A DNA stretch of 64,000 nt from FEB-25 sp963822175 (GTDB lineage: Bacteria; Chloroflexota; Anaerolineae; Anaerolineales; UBA4823): NCBI GenBank assembly GCA_963822175.1, contig CAWGGJ010000006.1, forward strand, positions 310,001 through 374,000, read 5' to 3'. The translations under genes and the position numbers were made by a program. Numbering within the stretch: position 1 is the stretch's first letter; each line of letters opens with the position of its first letter. Shown one piece after another: positions 24,512 to 33,539 of the stretch. The notes under the pieces were generated by a model. It searched no databases, was not told where the DNA came from, and saw only the letters and a program-made list of their open reading frames with translations.

Positions 24512-25024
24512 ATGGAACAAGTCCCTGAATCTCGCCCGAAATCTGGGGGGCGGACGAAATTTATTGTCGGTGGCGTTTTAATCATTGCCGCGATTGCATA
24601 CCTGGTCGTCTCGTCCACAAAAGCTAATGCCCAATACTTCTTCACCATCGATGAGCTGAAGACTCGCGGGCAGTCTGTCGTTGGACAGAATGTGCGTATC
24701 TCTGGTGCAGTCGTTGGCGATTCAATTCAATATGATCCGCAGACCCTGACTTTGAGTTTCACCATCGCCAATGTCCCCGCTGATAACAAGCAGATCGAAG
24801 CCCAGGGTGGCCTGGCAGCGGTTTTACATGCTGCTGTGACTGATCCCGCCCGGACCCGGATGCAGGCGATTTATAATGGCCCTAAGCCAGACTTGCTGCG
24901 CGATGAAGCCCAGGCGATAATGACTGGTCAAATGGGTGAAGATGGCATATTTTACGCCGACGAGCTGCTATTAAAATGCCCCACCAAGTACGAAGAAGCT
25001 GTACCTAGCCAGGCTGCACCTTAA
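24512..25024 (+). CDS. ccmE: Cytochrome c maturation haem chaperone CcmE, CxxxY variant
   Basis: CcmE carries haem covalently from CcmC to CcmF. The 170 residues have one N-terminal span and a beta-barrel OB fold. The haem-binding site, HxxxY in Escherichia coli, reads CPTKY here (Cys156, Tyr160). It is therefore the cysteine variant known from Desulfovibrio and archaea. In those, CcmH and sometimes CcmG are missing; here both are present downstream. The start is preceded by AAAGGAGA. Confidence 0.92.
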   Translation: MEQVPESRPKSGGRTKFIVGGVLIIAAIAYLVVSSTKANAQYFFTIDELKTRGQSVVGQNVRISGAVVGDSIQYDPQTLTLSFTIANVPADNKQIEAQGGLAAVLHAAVTDPARTRMQAIYNGPKPDLLRDEAQAIMTGQMGEDGIFYADELLLKCPTKYEEAVPSQAAP

Positions 25025-25038
25025 GTCGGGACCAAAAC

Positions 25039-27132
25039 ATGGTTGCTAATCTCGGCTATGGCACTCTCGTTATCACCTTTTTAGTATCCATCTATGGTGT
25101 TGTAGCAGCATACTTAGGGGCACGCAGGCATTCCACCGCTCTGGTAGACTCTGCCCGGAATGCCATGTTGCTCACCTTTCCCCTGCTTTCCATCACAGCA
25201 CTGAGCCTGATCTATCTTCTGGTCAACGCCCATTTCGAGATTCAATATGTGACCGAGGTTTCCAGCAACAGCATGCCACTCTACCTGCGGGTGACCGCAC
25301 TATGGGGTGGACAGGCAGGATCGCTTTTATTTTGGTCGTGGTTGATGGCTGCATTTGCTTCTGCAGTCACCTTGCGCAAATGGGATCGCGACCGTGAATT
25401 CCTGCCCTGGGTCATCCTGGTTTGCCTGGTCACCCTTGCATTTTTCCTGCTCCTCAGCATCTTTTTCGAGAATCCATTTGTCAGTTTCTGGCAAACCCCC
25501 ACGGGCAGCATCAGCAGCGCCATGTTCCAACCTGCAGGCACAAGCCTCTTTACTCCCCAGGATGGTAACGGGTTGAATCCGCTGCTTCGACATCCCGGGA
25601 TGATCATCCACCCGCCCATGCTCTACCTGGGTTTTGTTTCATTTGTCATCCCCTACGCATTTGCCATGGCAGCCCTGATCACCGGGCGCACGGATGACCG
25701 CTGGATCCGCATCACCCGTCGCTGGACCATCGTGGCATGGCTATTCCTGTCCTTGGGCCTGGTTCTCGGTATGCGCTGGGCATATGATGTGTTGGGCTGG
25801 GGTGGCTATTGGGGTTGGGATCCGGTTGAAAACTCAGCCTTTATGCCGTGGCTGATTGGGACAGCATTCCTTCATTCAGTGATCGTCCAGGAAAAACGCG
25901 GCATGCTCAAGCAATGGAACATGGTGCTCATCATCCTGACTTACGACCTGGTGATCTTTGGCACTTTCCTCACCCGTTCAGGGGTTCTATCTTCCGTGCA
26001 TGCCTTCGCCCAAAGCGCCATCGGCCCGTTGTTCTTTGGTTTCATCGGTCTCACGTTTGTGGCATCCTTATCCCTGTTGAGTCGTCGTTGGAATGACCTG
26101 AGATCAGAGGGCGAGATGGGCTCCTGGTTTTCCCGCGAAGCCTTGTTCTTGCTCAATAACCTGCTTTTTGTCGGTCTCTTCTTTGTCATTTTTTGGGGCA
26201 CCATATTCCCAGTCCTTTCCGAAGCATTGGGCATCGTCGGTCAGAGTGTCCCATCCCTGGCAGGTATCTTCTCCGGTCAAAAGGTCACGGTTGGTCCCCA
26301 ATGGTATGAGGGCATTGTTTGGCTGCCCTTTGCTGGTTTGCTTCTATTAATGGGTATTGCCCCTCTCTCCACCTGGCAATATTCCACTGCAAAGACGATC
26401 GGGCGAGCCATGTGGAAGCCCTTTGCTTTCTCCTTGCTGGTGTTCATCCCGCTGTTACTGATTGGCTATCGCTCCATACCAGCACTGCTCGGTTTTTGGT
26501 TGATCGCATTCGTCGCCTGCGTAACCATTTACGAGTTCTGGAGAGCTGCCTGGGCCCGTCATAACGCCCGGGATGAGAACGTGCTTACAGCCTTCTGGTA
26601 TATGGTTGGAAAGAACCGCAGGCGTTATGGTGGCATGATCATTCACCTTGGTATGGTCTTAATGGCCATCGGCATCCTTGGAATTGAACTCTTCCAAACA
26701 GAGACCCAGGGCACGATCCCCCAGGGCGGTAAGATCAGCCTGGGGCGATACACCGTCCAGTTTGATTCGTTATCTGTCTTCGACACTCCCGAAGGGCGCA
26801 ATGTAGCTCGCGCCGTAGTGAGTGTTTACAAGGATGGCAAATATATAGGCGATTTACACCCGCGCCGTGATTATTACTATGAATCCCAACAGCCAATGAC
26901 CATTGCAGGAGTGCGCTCCACACCAGAAGATGACTTGTACGTGTTGCTTGTGGATTGGCAACCTCTTTCAACCTCTGCGGCAACATTCAAAATCTACCAT
27001 AACCCGCTGGTCTGGTGGTTGTGGTTTGGATCGTTCGTCTTTATTATTGGATCGGTCGTGGCTGCCTGGCCATCCAAAGAACCGGAAGTGGTTACTGTCT
27101 CCAGGTCGCTTCCTGAGACGATTAAGGCTTAG
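25039..27132 (+). CDS. ccmF: Cytochrome c haem lyase CcmF
   Basis: The large integral membrane subunit that attaches haem to apocytochrome c in System I. The 697 residues have many membrane spans. They carry the tryptophan-rich WWD haem motif GWGGYWGWDPVENSAFMPWL (about 254-273) and flanking histidines (PPMLYLG, FLHSVIV). A periplasmic C-terminal domain follows. It starts 14 bases after ccmE and is 8 bases from ccmH. Confidence 0.96.
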   Translation: MVANLGYGTLVITFLVSIYGVVAAYLGARRHSTALVDSARNAMLLTFPLLSITALSLIYLLVNAHFEIQYVTEVSSNSMPLYLRVTALWGGQAGSLLFWSWLMAAFASAVTLRKWDRDREFLPWVILVCLVTLAFFLLLSIFFENPFVSFWQTPTGSISSAMFQPAGTSLFTPQDGNGLNPLLRHPGMIIHPPMLYLGFVSFVIPYAFAMAALITGRTDDRWIRITRRWTIVAWLFLSLGLVLGMRWAYDVLGWGGYWGWDPVENSAFMPWLIGTAFLHSVIVQEKRGMLKQWNMVLIILTYDLVIFGTFLTRSGVLSSVHAFAQSAIGPLFFGFIGLTFVASLSLLSRRWNDLRSEGEMGSWFSREALFLLNNLLFVGLFFVIFWGTIFPVLSEALGIVGQSVPSLAGIFSGQKVTVGPQWYEGIVWLPFAGLLLLMGIAPLSTWQYSTAKTIGRAMWKPFAFSLLVFIPLLLIGYRSIPALLGFWLIAFVACVTIYEFWRAAWARHNARDENVLTAFWYMVGKNRRRYGGMIIHLGMVLMAIGILGIELFQTETQGTIPQGGKISLGRYTVQFDSLSVFDTPEGRNVARAVVSVYKDGKYIGDLHPRRDYYYESQQPMTIAGVRSTPEDDLYVLLVDWQPLSTSAATFKIYHNPLVWWLWFGSFVFIIGSVVAAWPSKEPEVVTVSRSLPETIKA

Positions 27133-27139
27133 TTGACCT

Positions 27140-27640
27140 ATGAAGAGAATGCGATACCTTTTCGCCATCATCCTTTCCCTTTTTATGGGGATTTTCCTGG
27201 TTGGTGTTGTTTCTGCACAGCAACCCACTCCATCGGATGATGCGGTTAATGCGATCGCCAAACAGCTATACTGCCCGGTGTGTGAAAATATTCCCCTGGA
27301 TGTCTGCCCTACAACTGCCTGTGCTCAATGGCGCGAGTTGATCCGGCAGAAGCTTTCTGAAGGCTGGAACGAACAGCAAATCAAGGATTATTTCGTCCAG
27401 CAATATGGTGACAGGGTATTGGGTACACCACCTGCAGAGGGACTCAATTGGCTGGTCTATCTCGTTCCCCCAATTGCTATTCTGGCGGGTGTGTATATCC
27501 TTTTCCGTGCGATCCGCGCCTGGAAACGCCCTCTCCAGGAAGAAAATCTTGAAACAACCCATGCCGATGGTCCTGAACAAACAGATCCCTCCAAGGATGA
27601 ATATATTCAGCGAATGGAAGAAGAAGTACGAAAACGTTGA
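27140..27640 (+). CDS. ccmH: Cytochrome c maturation thiol oxidoreductase CcmH
   Basis: CcmH reduces or presents the CxxCH thiols of apocytochrome c. The 166-residue protein has a signal peptide (1-26). A three-helix domain holds YCPVC (Cys45, Cys48) in place of the usual LRCxxC, then WRELIRQKLSEGWNEQQIKDYFVQQYGDRVL, and a C-terminal span. It has two extra cysteines (56 and 61) after the active pair. Its presence with a cysteine-type CcmE is unusual. Confidence 0.92.
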   Translation: MKRMRYLFAIILSLFMGIFLVGVVSAQQPTPSDDAVNAIAKQLYCPVCENIPLDVCPTTACAQWRELIRQKLSEGWNEQQIKDYFVQQYGDRVLGTPPAEGLNWLVYLVPPIAILAGVYILFRAIRAWKRPLQEENLETTHADGPEQTDPSKDEYIQRMEEEVRKR

Positions 27641-27655
27641 TATCCAGGAAATTTC

Positions 27656-28225
27656 ATGAATGATATAACCACCAGCACGAACGAACAACCCACCCAAAAG
27701 TCCCCCCTCCGTTGGGGGCGTATTCTTGCCTGGGTAGGTCTTTTTGCACTTCTCATTGTCGTAATGTTAGTCTTGCTCAAAAGGCAGCAGGGTCCGGTGG
27801 CAATAGGTCAAAAAGCCCCAACATTCACCCTCACCACCTTCGATGGACAGCAGATCGGACCAGAGGAAATGGCAGGTAAGGTGGTAGTGGTAAATTTTTG
27901 GGCTTCCTGGTGTAAACCATGTGAGCAGGAAGCTGCTGACCTGGAAACAGCCTGGCGCTATTACCAACCGGGCGGCGATGTTCTTTTCCTCGGCCTCGCC
28001 TGGACGGATACAGAATCAGCCTCATTGGAGTATATTGAGAAGTTTGATATTACTTACCCCAATGGACCAGATCTGGGGACCAGTATTTCGCAGGCTTATC
28101 GTACTACCGGTGTGCCAGAAACCTATGTGATCGATAAGAACGGTGATCTTGCATATGTAAAATTAAGTCCGTTTATATCTGTAGAAGAGATTCAATCCGC
28201 CATAGACCCATTATTGGGTCCATAA
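27656..28225 (+). CDS. ccmG: Thioredoxin-like protein CcmG/ResA/DsbE
   Basis: A membrane-anchored thiol-disulphide reductant for cytochrome c maturation. The 189 residues have one span (about 21-42) and a TlpA-type thioredoxin fold with WASWCKPC (Cys86, Cys89) and the cis-proline segment TGVPETYVIDKNG. It is 16 bases downstream of ccmH in the operon. Confidence 0.92.
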   Translation: MNDITTSTNEQPTQKSPLRWGRILAWVGLFALLIVVMLVLLKRQQGPVAIGQKAPTFTLTTFDGQQIGPEEMAGKVVVVNFWASWCKPCEQEAADLETAWRYYQPGGDVLFLGLAWTDTESASLEYIEKFDITYPNGPDLGTSISQAYRTTGVPETYVIDKNGDLAYVKLSPFISVEEIQSAIDPLLGP

Positions 28226-28251
28226 TCTATTCCAAAATGTGAAACTTGATC

Positions 28252-28788
28252 ATGGATATTGGTTCAATCTTCCTCATCCTCGCCGTGTTGATCCCTGTTG
28301 TGATCTTCATTTACCGTCCTTTCATGGACCGCAGAACCGCCTCGGTCAGTTATGGAGAAAAGGATATTTCCAACCTGCTCGCAGAACGTGACCAGGTGGT
28401 TGCCCTGCTTCAAGAACTGGATGATGACTATAACCTGGGTAAGATTCCTGCAGAAATCTATCCAACCGAACGCCAGATCCTGCTTCAGAACGGGGCTGAC
28501 GTCCTGCGTCAAATCGATGCCTATCAAACTGCAACGGCAACTCAAACTGCAGAGGACCGGTTGGAAGCTGCCATTGTGGCACGCAGAGCTACATCAGATG
28601 AGGCACAAAACGGGACCAGGAAAAATGGCAACGCGGTTCCACCTGTTCCAGATGATGACCTGGAACAAAGGATTGCTTCCCGCCGCCGCAGTATGCAAGG
28701 CAAAGCAGCCGGATTCTGTCCGAAATGCGGCCGACCTGTTCAGGCTGCAGACCGTTTTTGTCCAAAATGTGGGGCGACATTGTCCTGA
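28252..28788 (+). CDS. CcmI-like membrane protein with zinc ribbon
   Basis: The 178-residue protein has an N-terminal span (about 3-25) and a helical stretch with LLAERDQVVALLQELDDDYNLGKIPAEIYPTERQ. The latter resembles the N-terminal membrane segment of CcmI/CycH. A C-terminal CPKCGRPV...CPKCGATL zinc ribbon follows. The ATG at 28252 is preferred to a TTG two codons earlier. It sits between ccmG and a cytochrome lipoprotein, so a role in apocytochrome handling is likely but unproven. Confidence 0.7.
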   Translation: MDIGSIFLILAVLIPVVIFIYRPFMDRRTASVSYGEKDISNLLAERDQVVALLQELDDDYNLGKIPAEIYPTERQILLQNGADVLRQIDAYQTATATQTAEDRLEAAIVARRATSDEAQNGTRKNGNAVPPVPDDDLEQRIASRRRSMQGKAAGFCPKCGRPVQAADRFCPKCGATLS

Positions 28789-28803
28789 CATATTCTTTCT
28801 GTA

Positions 28804-30798
28804 ATGAGAGTAAACATGCATAAATTTTCAGGTTTATTTTTTCTCCTCGGGCTGGCAGTGGTACTCTCTGCCTGTTCTTTGGCTGCCGATATCACACCAC
28901 CACCGGGATCGGAACAACAGGCCTCCCCACAGGCAACCCGACCGGTTGCTACCAGTCCTGTTTACCCGATCGTTCCGCCTGATCTGGCGAACGGAGCCAA
29001 AATATATAATGGGGAGTGTACCCAATGTCATGGCTTGCAGGGAATGGGGGATGGCCCTCAGTCAGCCCAACTATCTGTGCCAGCTGCTGCCTTGGGATTA
29101 TCCGACTTTTCTCGCCAATTTACGCCTGCCGAATGGTACACAGTGGTCACCCAGGGTAATCTGGAGAGGTTTATGCCCGCCTTTACCAATCTGACTGACC
29201 GCCAGCGTTGGGATGTGGTGGCATATGCCATGAGTTTGAGCTCTTCCAAGGAGTTGGCTGACCAGGGAAAGACACTCTACCAGGCGAATTGCACTTCCTG
29301 TCATGGAGGATCCGGCAAAGGGGATGGAGCCGATGCCGGTAAACTATCCACCCCTCCAAATGATTTCACCGATCAAGCCTTCATGGCAAAAATCTCCGCC
29401 GCCAGCTTATACCAGGCGATTTCCAGCGGAAAATCACCAGATATGCCCGCATATGGCAGCATTCTGAATGATAATGAGCGTTGGGCATTGGTAGCCTATT
29501 TACGCTCCCTCACTTATGTGATTCCAGAAACATCAGGAAATCCCTATCCCGCGCCTGTTGCTGATACCACAAACACTTTAAACCAGGCTGCGCCTACCAC
29601 CCCCGGAGCATATCCTGCTCCTACGGAACCACAGACCCCTGACCTGGTCCTGACTGAAGAAATATCATCCACTGAAACTTTTATCGGTTCGGTGGCTGTC
29701 CAACTTATCAATGGGTCTGGCGGTGAAACACCCAACGATGCATCGGTTATTTTATACGGCTTTGATGAAATGCAGAATACTTACTCACAGACGCTCACCA
29801 CTGGTGTTGATGGTATTTACAACTTCAGTGATGTGCTCATGCCTGCAGGTAGAGTATTCTTGGCTGGAGTGGAATACGCCTCAGGTACCTACGGCTCAGA
29901 TATCGTTACAGTTGACCCCACCACACCCAATTTAAATTTGCAGGTCACCGTTTACAATTCAACCACAGATACCTCTGCCCTCACCACCGACCGGGTCCAT
30001 ATATTCTTTGACTTCACCGACCCGGAAAATACCCAGGTCATCGAAGTATTTATCATTTCCAATCCGACCAATTTAGCTGTTGTTTCTGCCACCGAAAATG
30101 GACCGGTGGTCACTTACCCATTACCCGAAGGCTACACCAACCTTCAATTCCAGGACGGTGAGTTGGGAGATCGCTATATTGAAGTTCCCCAGGGTTTTGC
30201 GGATACGCTGACCGTGAAACCTGGGATGGGAGATTACCAGGTTATCTTTGCATTTTCAATGCCATATGATCGCAAGCTGGAGTTCTCCCAGTTGATGTTC
30301 CTTCCCACCAGCGCAGTCGTTGTAATGGTGCCTGACAACGGTGTCAAAGTTGACAGCGATCAGCTCGAGGATGGCGGCACGCGTGACTTTCAGGGTAGTG
30401 CTTACCATATGTATAACGGCAGCAGTCTAATTGCCGGTAGTCTACTTGAGTTCACCCTCACTGGAAAACCAAAAGACGCTGGCACTTCTTACTTTAGCAC
30501 TGGAACAATGCAAAACCTGGCGATCGGTTTGGGGATATTTGGAATTGCTCTTGTCATCAGTGGTGTGTGGCTGTATAACCGCAATCAAAAGAAGGCTGCT
30601 TTACAAGTTGCCTCCGAAGGACCTGATCTGCCAAAATCATCATCTGGGATAGATGCAACACCAGAAGATGAGGAAACCTTGATGGATGCCATTATTGCCT
30701 TGGATGATCAGTTCAAGTCTGGCAATCTGCCGGAGGATGCATATCTTGAACGAAGGGCCGTCTTGAAAGAAAAACTGAGGAACATCAACCAGGGATAG
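28804..30798 (+). CDS. Dihaem cytochrome c lipoprotein with beta domains
   Basis: A 664-residue exported protein. The signal peptide ends in lipobox LSAC (Cys24). Two cytochrome c domains follow, with CTQCH (72-76) and CTSCH (163-167). A Pro/Thr linker, a carboxypeptidase-regulatory-like beta domain, further beta-rich sequence and a membrane span (about 575-597) lead to a short cytoplasmic tail with an EETLMDAIIALDDQFKSGNLPEDAYLERR helix. That helix resembles the one in the neighbouring CcmI-like protein. It is itself a client of the surrounding Ccm machinery. Redox partner unknown. A second ATG four codons downstream is an alternative start. Confidence 0.8.
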   Translation: MRVNMHKFSGLFFLLGLAVVLSACSLAADITPPPGSEQQASPQATRPVATSPVYPIVPPDLANGAKIYNGECTQCHGLQGMGDGPQSAQLSVPAAALGLSDFSRQFTPAEWYTVVTQGNLERFMPAFTNLTDRQRWDVVAYAMSLSSSKELADQGKTLYQANCTSCHGGSGKGDGADAGKLSTPPNDFTDQAFMAKISAASLYQAISSGKSPDMPAYGSILNDNERWALVAYLRSLTYVIPETSGNPYPAPVADTTNTLNQAAPTTPGAYPAPTEPQTPDLVLTEEISSTETFIGSVAVQLINGSGGETPNDASVILYGFDEMQNTYSQTLTTGVDGIYNFSDVLMPAGRVFLAGVEYASGTYGSDIVTVDPTTPNLNLQVTVYNSTTDTSALTTDRVHIFFDFTDPENTQVIEVFIISNPTNLAVVSATENGPVVTYPLPEGYTNLQFQDGELGDRYIEVPQGFADTLTVKPGMGDYQVIFAFSMPYDRKLEFSQLMFLPTSAVVVMVPDNGVKVDSDQLEDGGTRDFQGSAYHMYNGSSLIAGSLLEFTLTGKPKDAGTSYFSTGTMQNLAIGLGIFGIALVISGVWLYNRNQKKAALQVASEGPDLPKSSSGIDATPEDEETLMDAIIALDDQFKSGNLPEDAYLERRAVLKEKLRNINQG

Positions 30799-30842
30799 CT
30801 CCTGCTTGGGAATAATTAGGGATTAGTCGGATTGTAATACTT

Positions 30843-31544
30843 ATGATCACGGTTCGTAAACTGGTTAAACGTTTTGGATTAAAGACCGTTCTGCGTGGAA
30901 TGGATTTCTCCGTCGAACAAGGCGAATTTGTTGCCTTGTTGGGACCAAATGGCGCTGGTAAGACGACCTTTTTACGCATCCTGTCTTCCCTTTCGCGCCC
31001 AACCCTGGGGTATGTAAATATAGCTGGGTATTCCCTACCTAACCAGGCCTCAGCCGTCAGGCGCAGGTTGGGAGTGGTTTCTCACCTGCCTCTCCTTTAC
31101 GGAGATCTGACAGCCGAAGAGAATCTGCAATTTTACGCCAGAATGTATAACATTCAAAACGCCGGAAAGCGGATCTCAGATGTATTGGAGATGGTAGGCC
31201 TGGTGTCTCGCAGGCGTGATCTTGTGCGCACCTATTCGCGGGGGATGCAACAGCGCCTGGCAATCGGGCGCGCTGTGCTGCACGACCCTGAGGTCATGCT
31301 TTTCGACGAGCCGCATACCGGTCTCGACCAGGACGCCTCTCAAATGCTGGATACCGTATTGCGTGAAGTGGCAGCACGCGGACGGACCGTGGTGATGACC
31401 TCCCATGATCTTGCCCGTGTCGCCGACCTGGCTTCGCGTTTTGATATCCTATCACGGGGTGGTATTGCTGCTTCCATTCAGCGTACTCAAATCAACCCCA
31501 ATGATCTATTAGCCTTCTACCGACAGACGCTCGAGCAGGCATGA
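30843..31544 (+). CDS. ccmA: Haem exporter ATPase CcmA
   Basis: The ATPase of the CcmABCD complex that releases holo-CcmE. The 233 residues show Walker A GPNGAGKTTF, signature YSRGMQQRLAIGRAV, Walker B VMLFDEPHTGLD and H loop MTSHD. Its stop overlaps the ccmB start by four bases. Confidence 0.93.
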   Translation: MITVRKLVKRFGLKTVLRGMDFSVEQGEFVALLGPNGAGKTTFLRILSSLSRPTLGYVNIAGYSLPNQASAVRRRLGVVSHLPLLYGDLTAEENLQFYARMYNIQNAGKRISDVLEMVGLVSRRRDLVRTYSRGMQQRLAIGRAVLHDPEVMLFDEPHTGLDQDASQMLDTVLREVAARGRTVVMTSHDLARVADLASRFDILSRGGIAASIQRTQINPNDLLAFYRQTLEQA

Positions 31545-32278
31545 CCATGGAACCCATGCCGCAAGCTAAAGATCAGGCCAGGCACAAAGACTCCACACCG
31601 GGTGCCAGACAATTCATCCGTTCGCTTTCCGCCATCATCTGGAAAGACCTGGCTGCCGAGCTGCGCAGCCGTGAGCTGCTCTCCGCGATGCTGGTTTTTG
31701 CCCTGCTGGTCATCCTGATCTTTAACTTCGCCCTGGAATTGGATGCCCAGGTTCGGGCGGCAGTCACCTCAGGCGTATTATGGGTAACATTTGCTTTCGC
31801 AGGGACGTTGGGGCTGAACCGATCCATGGCAATGGAGAAGGACCGGGGCTGTTTGGATGGCTTGTTGTTGGCACCGGTTGACCGGAGTGCCATCTACTTT
31901 GGCAAATCGATTGGCAACCTGATCTTCATGCTCATCGTGGAGGCGATCGTTTTGCCTGTCTATAGCATCCTGTATAGCGTGAATCTGTTCATCCCAGGCT
32001 TGCTTTTGGTCATCCTGCTGGGATCGATCGGGTATGTAGCTGTCGGCACCTTGCTTTCCAGTATGGCAGTTCAAACCCGCACTCGCGACGTCTTGCTTCC
32101 CATCCTACTGTTCCCGCTGGTTATCCCCATCCTGATTGCTGCGGTCAAAGGCAGTACAGGTTTTCTCCAGGGAGTGGATATCGTCGATATTCGTCCGTGG
32201 ATCAATCTTTTACTGGTGTATGATGTGATTTTCATCGCCATCGCATTCATGGTGTTCGATTATATTGTGGAGGAGTAA
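31541..32278 (+). CDS. ccmB: Haem exporter permease CcmB
   Basis: The membrane subunit that pairs with CcmA. The 245 residues include the family opening (SAIIWKDLAAELRSRELLSAMLVFALLVILIFNFAL), six spans and the GCLDGLLLAPVDRSAIYFGK loop. A hydrophilic N-terminal extension of about 25 residues precedes the core. It overlaps ccmA and is three bases from ccmC. Confidence 0.93.
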   Translation: MTMEPMPQAKDQARHKDSTPGARQFIRSLSAIIWKDLAAELRSRELLSAMLVFALLVILIFNFALELDAQVRAAVTSGVLWVTFAFAGTLGLNRSMAMEKDRGCLDGLLLAPVDRSAIYFGKSIGNLIFMLIVEAIVLPVYSILYSVNLFIPGLLLVILLGSIGYVAVGTLLSSMAVQTRTRDVLLPILLFPLVIPILIAAVKGSTGFLQGVDIVDIRPWINLLLVYDVIFIAIAFMVFDYIVEE

Positions 32279-32281
32279 TTC

Positions 32282-33169
32282 ATGGAGCCTAAGCCTCGCT
32301 TATTGACCATCCTTGATATCATCACTGTTCTACTATTTATCACCGCTGTTGGTGCAGTCTTTTTCTATGCGCCTCTGGAAGCGATCATGGGACAGGTCCA
32401 GCGTGTGTTCTATTTTCATGTTGCCAATGCATGGGTTGGGATGTTAGGTTTTCTTGTTGCTGCCATTGCAGGGGTCGCATTCTTGCGAAAAAGTGACCGG
32501 AAATGGGACATTGCTGGTTTGGCTGCGATTGAGATCAGCTTCGTTTTCTTTTTTACCGCCATTGTGTCGGGTTCGATCTGGGCACGTGGTTCATGGGGCA
32601 CCTGGTGGACATGGGACCCACGCCTGACGACCGCCGCAATCGTTGAGCTCGTCTATGCTGCCTATTTTATGTTGCGCCAGGGAATTGAAGATCCTGACCG
32701 CCGTGCCCGCTTTGGTGCGGTCTACGCCATCCTGAGTTTTGTCAGTGTTCCCCTTACCTTCATCTCTATCCGGATCTTTCGGACCATCCACCCTGTGATC
32801 ATCGGCAGCGGTGCCGCAGGCGCAGAAGGCAGCTTTGAAATGTCCCCAAAGATGCTGCAGACATTCATGTTCAGCCTGCTTACCTTCTCTTTCATTTTTG
32901 CCGACCTGCTCTGGCATCGTATCCGCATGGGCAAACTTGCCGATAAAGTAGAACAATTAAAATTAAAAACTTCTAGAATAATAGGAATGACAAACATGTT
33001 AAGTTCAATGATTCAACAAGCACCCGCTCAAACCACCAACTACATGATTGCCGGATATCTGGTGATATTTGGTATCATGTTCCTATACATAGCCAGCTTA
33101 TTTATTCGTAATCGCAAATTAAAGCAAGAATTAGAAACCCTAAATCAATTGGAGCAACAGGAAAAATGA
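32282..33169 (+). CDS. ccmC: Haem handling protein CcmC, fused at the C-terminus to a CcmD-like span
   Basis: CcmC attaches haem to CcmE. Residues 1-235 form the normal six-span CcmC with the WWD motif GSWGTWWTWDPRLTT and conserved histidines (VFYFHVANAW, TIHPVIIG). The reading frame continues for another 60 residues. The extra part has a short polar stretch, one span (MIAGYLVIFGIMFLYIASLF) and a basic tail (IRNRKLKQEL), the plan of CcmD. An in-frame ATG at 32987 follows AGGA closely, so a free CcmD could also be made. No separate ccmD is present. The end overlaps the YHS gene. Confidence 0.9.
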   Translation: MEPKPRLLTILDIITVLLFITAVGAVFFYAPLEAIMGQVQRVFYFHVANAWVGMLGFLVAAIAGVAFLRKSDRKWDIAGLAAIEISFVFFFTAIVSGSIWARGSWGTWWTWDPRLTTAAIVELVYAAYFMLRQGIEDPDRRARFGAVYAILSFVSVPLTFISIRIFRTIHPVIIGSGAAGAEGSFEMSPKMLQTFMFSLLTFSFIFADLLWHRIRMGKLADKVEQLKLKTSRIIGMTNMLSSMIQQAPAQTTNYMIAGYLVIFGIMFLYIASLFIRNRKLKQELETLNQLEQQEK

Positions 33170-33372
33170 GCACGGATCAAACCAACAAAACCCAAGGTGA
33201 GGTTAAGCAGGCAGAAACTGCTTGCGGTGCCAGGATACTGGTCACGCCTAATACTCCCTATATCATGTACAAGGATGAAATTGTGTACTTTTGCGGGCAG
33301 GATTGCAAGGAAATCTATGATGCTGACCCAATGAACTCCTGCCTGGCAGCCCGCCTTTTGTCAGGTCGCTAA
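33166..33372 (+). CDS. YHS domain protein
   Basis: A 68-residue protein consisting of a YHS metal-binding-type domain. ACGARILV..PYIMYKDEIVYFCGQDCKEIYDADP carries the C...Y.FCxxxC pattern. Such domains often bind copper or accompany metal transport and oxidase assembly. The ATGA overlap with ccmC indicates translational coupling. It is the last gene of the ccm operon. Confidence 0.8.
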   Translation: MSTDQTNKTQGEVKQAETACGARILVTPNTPYIMYKDEIVYFCGQDCKEIYDADPMNSCLAARLLSGR

Positions 33373-33376
33373 ATAC

Positions 33377-33425
33377 CTCCCAGAAGAACTCAGCAAGACC
33401 GCCATTTTCTTCCGGGAGTTCTTAT
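33377..33425 (+). terminator. Probable terminator after the ccm operon
   Basis: CTCCCAGAAGAA (33377-33388) pairs, with one mismatch, with TTCTTCCGGGAG (33407-33418), and TTCTTATTT follows. Confidence 0.6.
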
Positions 33426-33539
33426 TTAATCCCAAACCATCACATGTGCCGCTAATCTAGTAAAATTGTATTTCTATCCAACAATCATGTAGGCAAGAAC
33501 CTTGATTTATCTTGAGTAGGTTGAGAAAAGGAGAACAAC

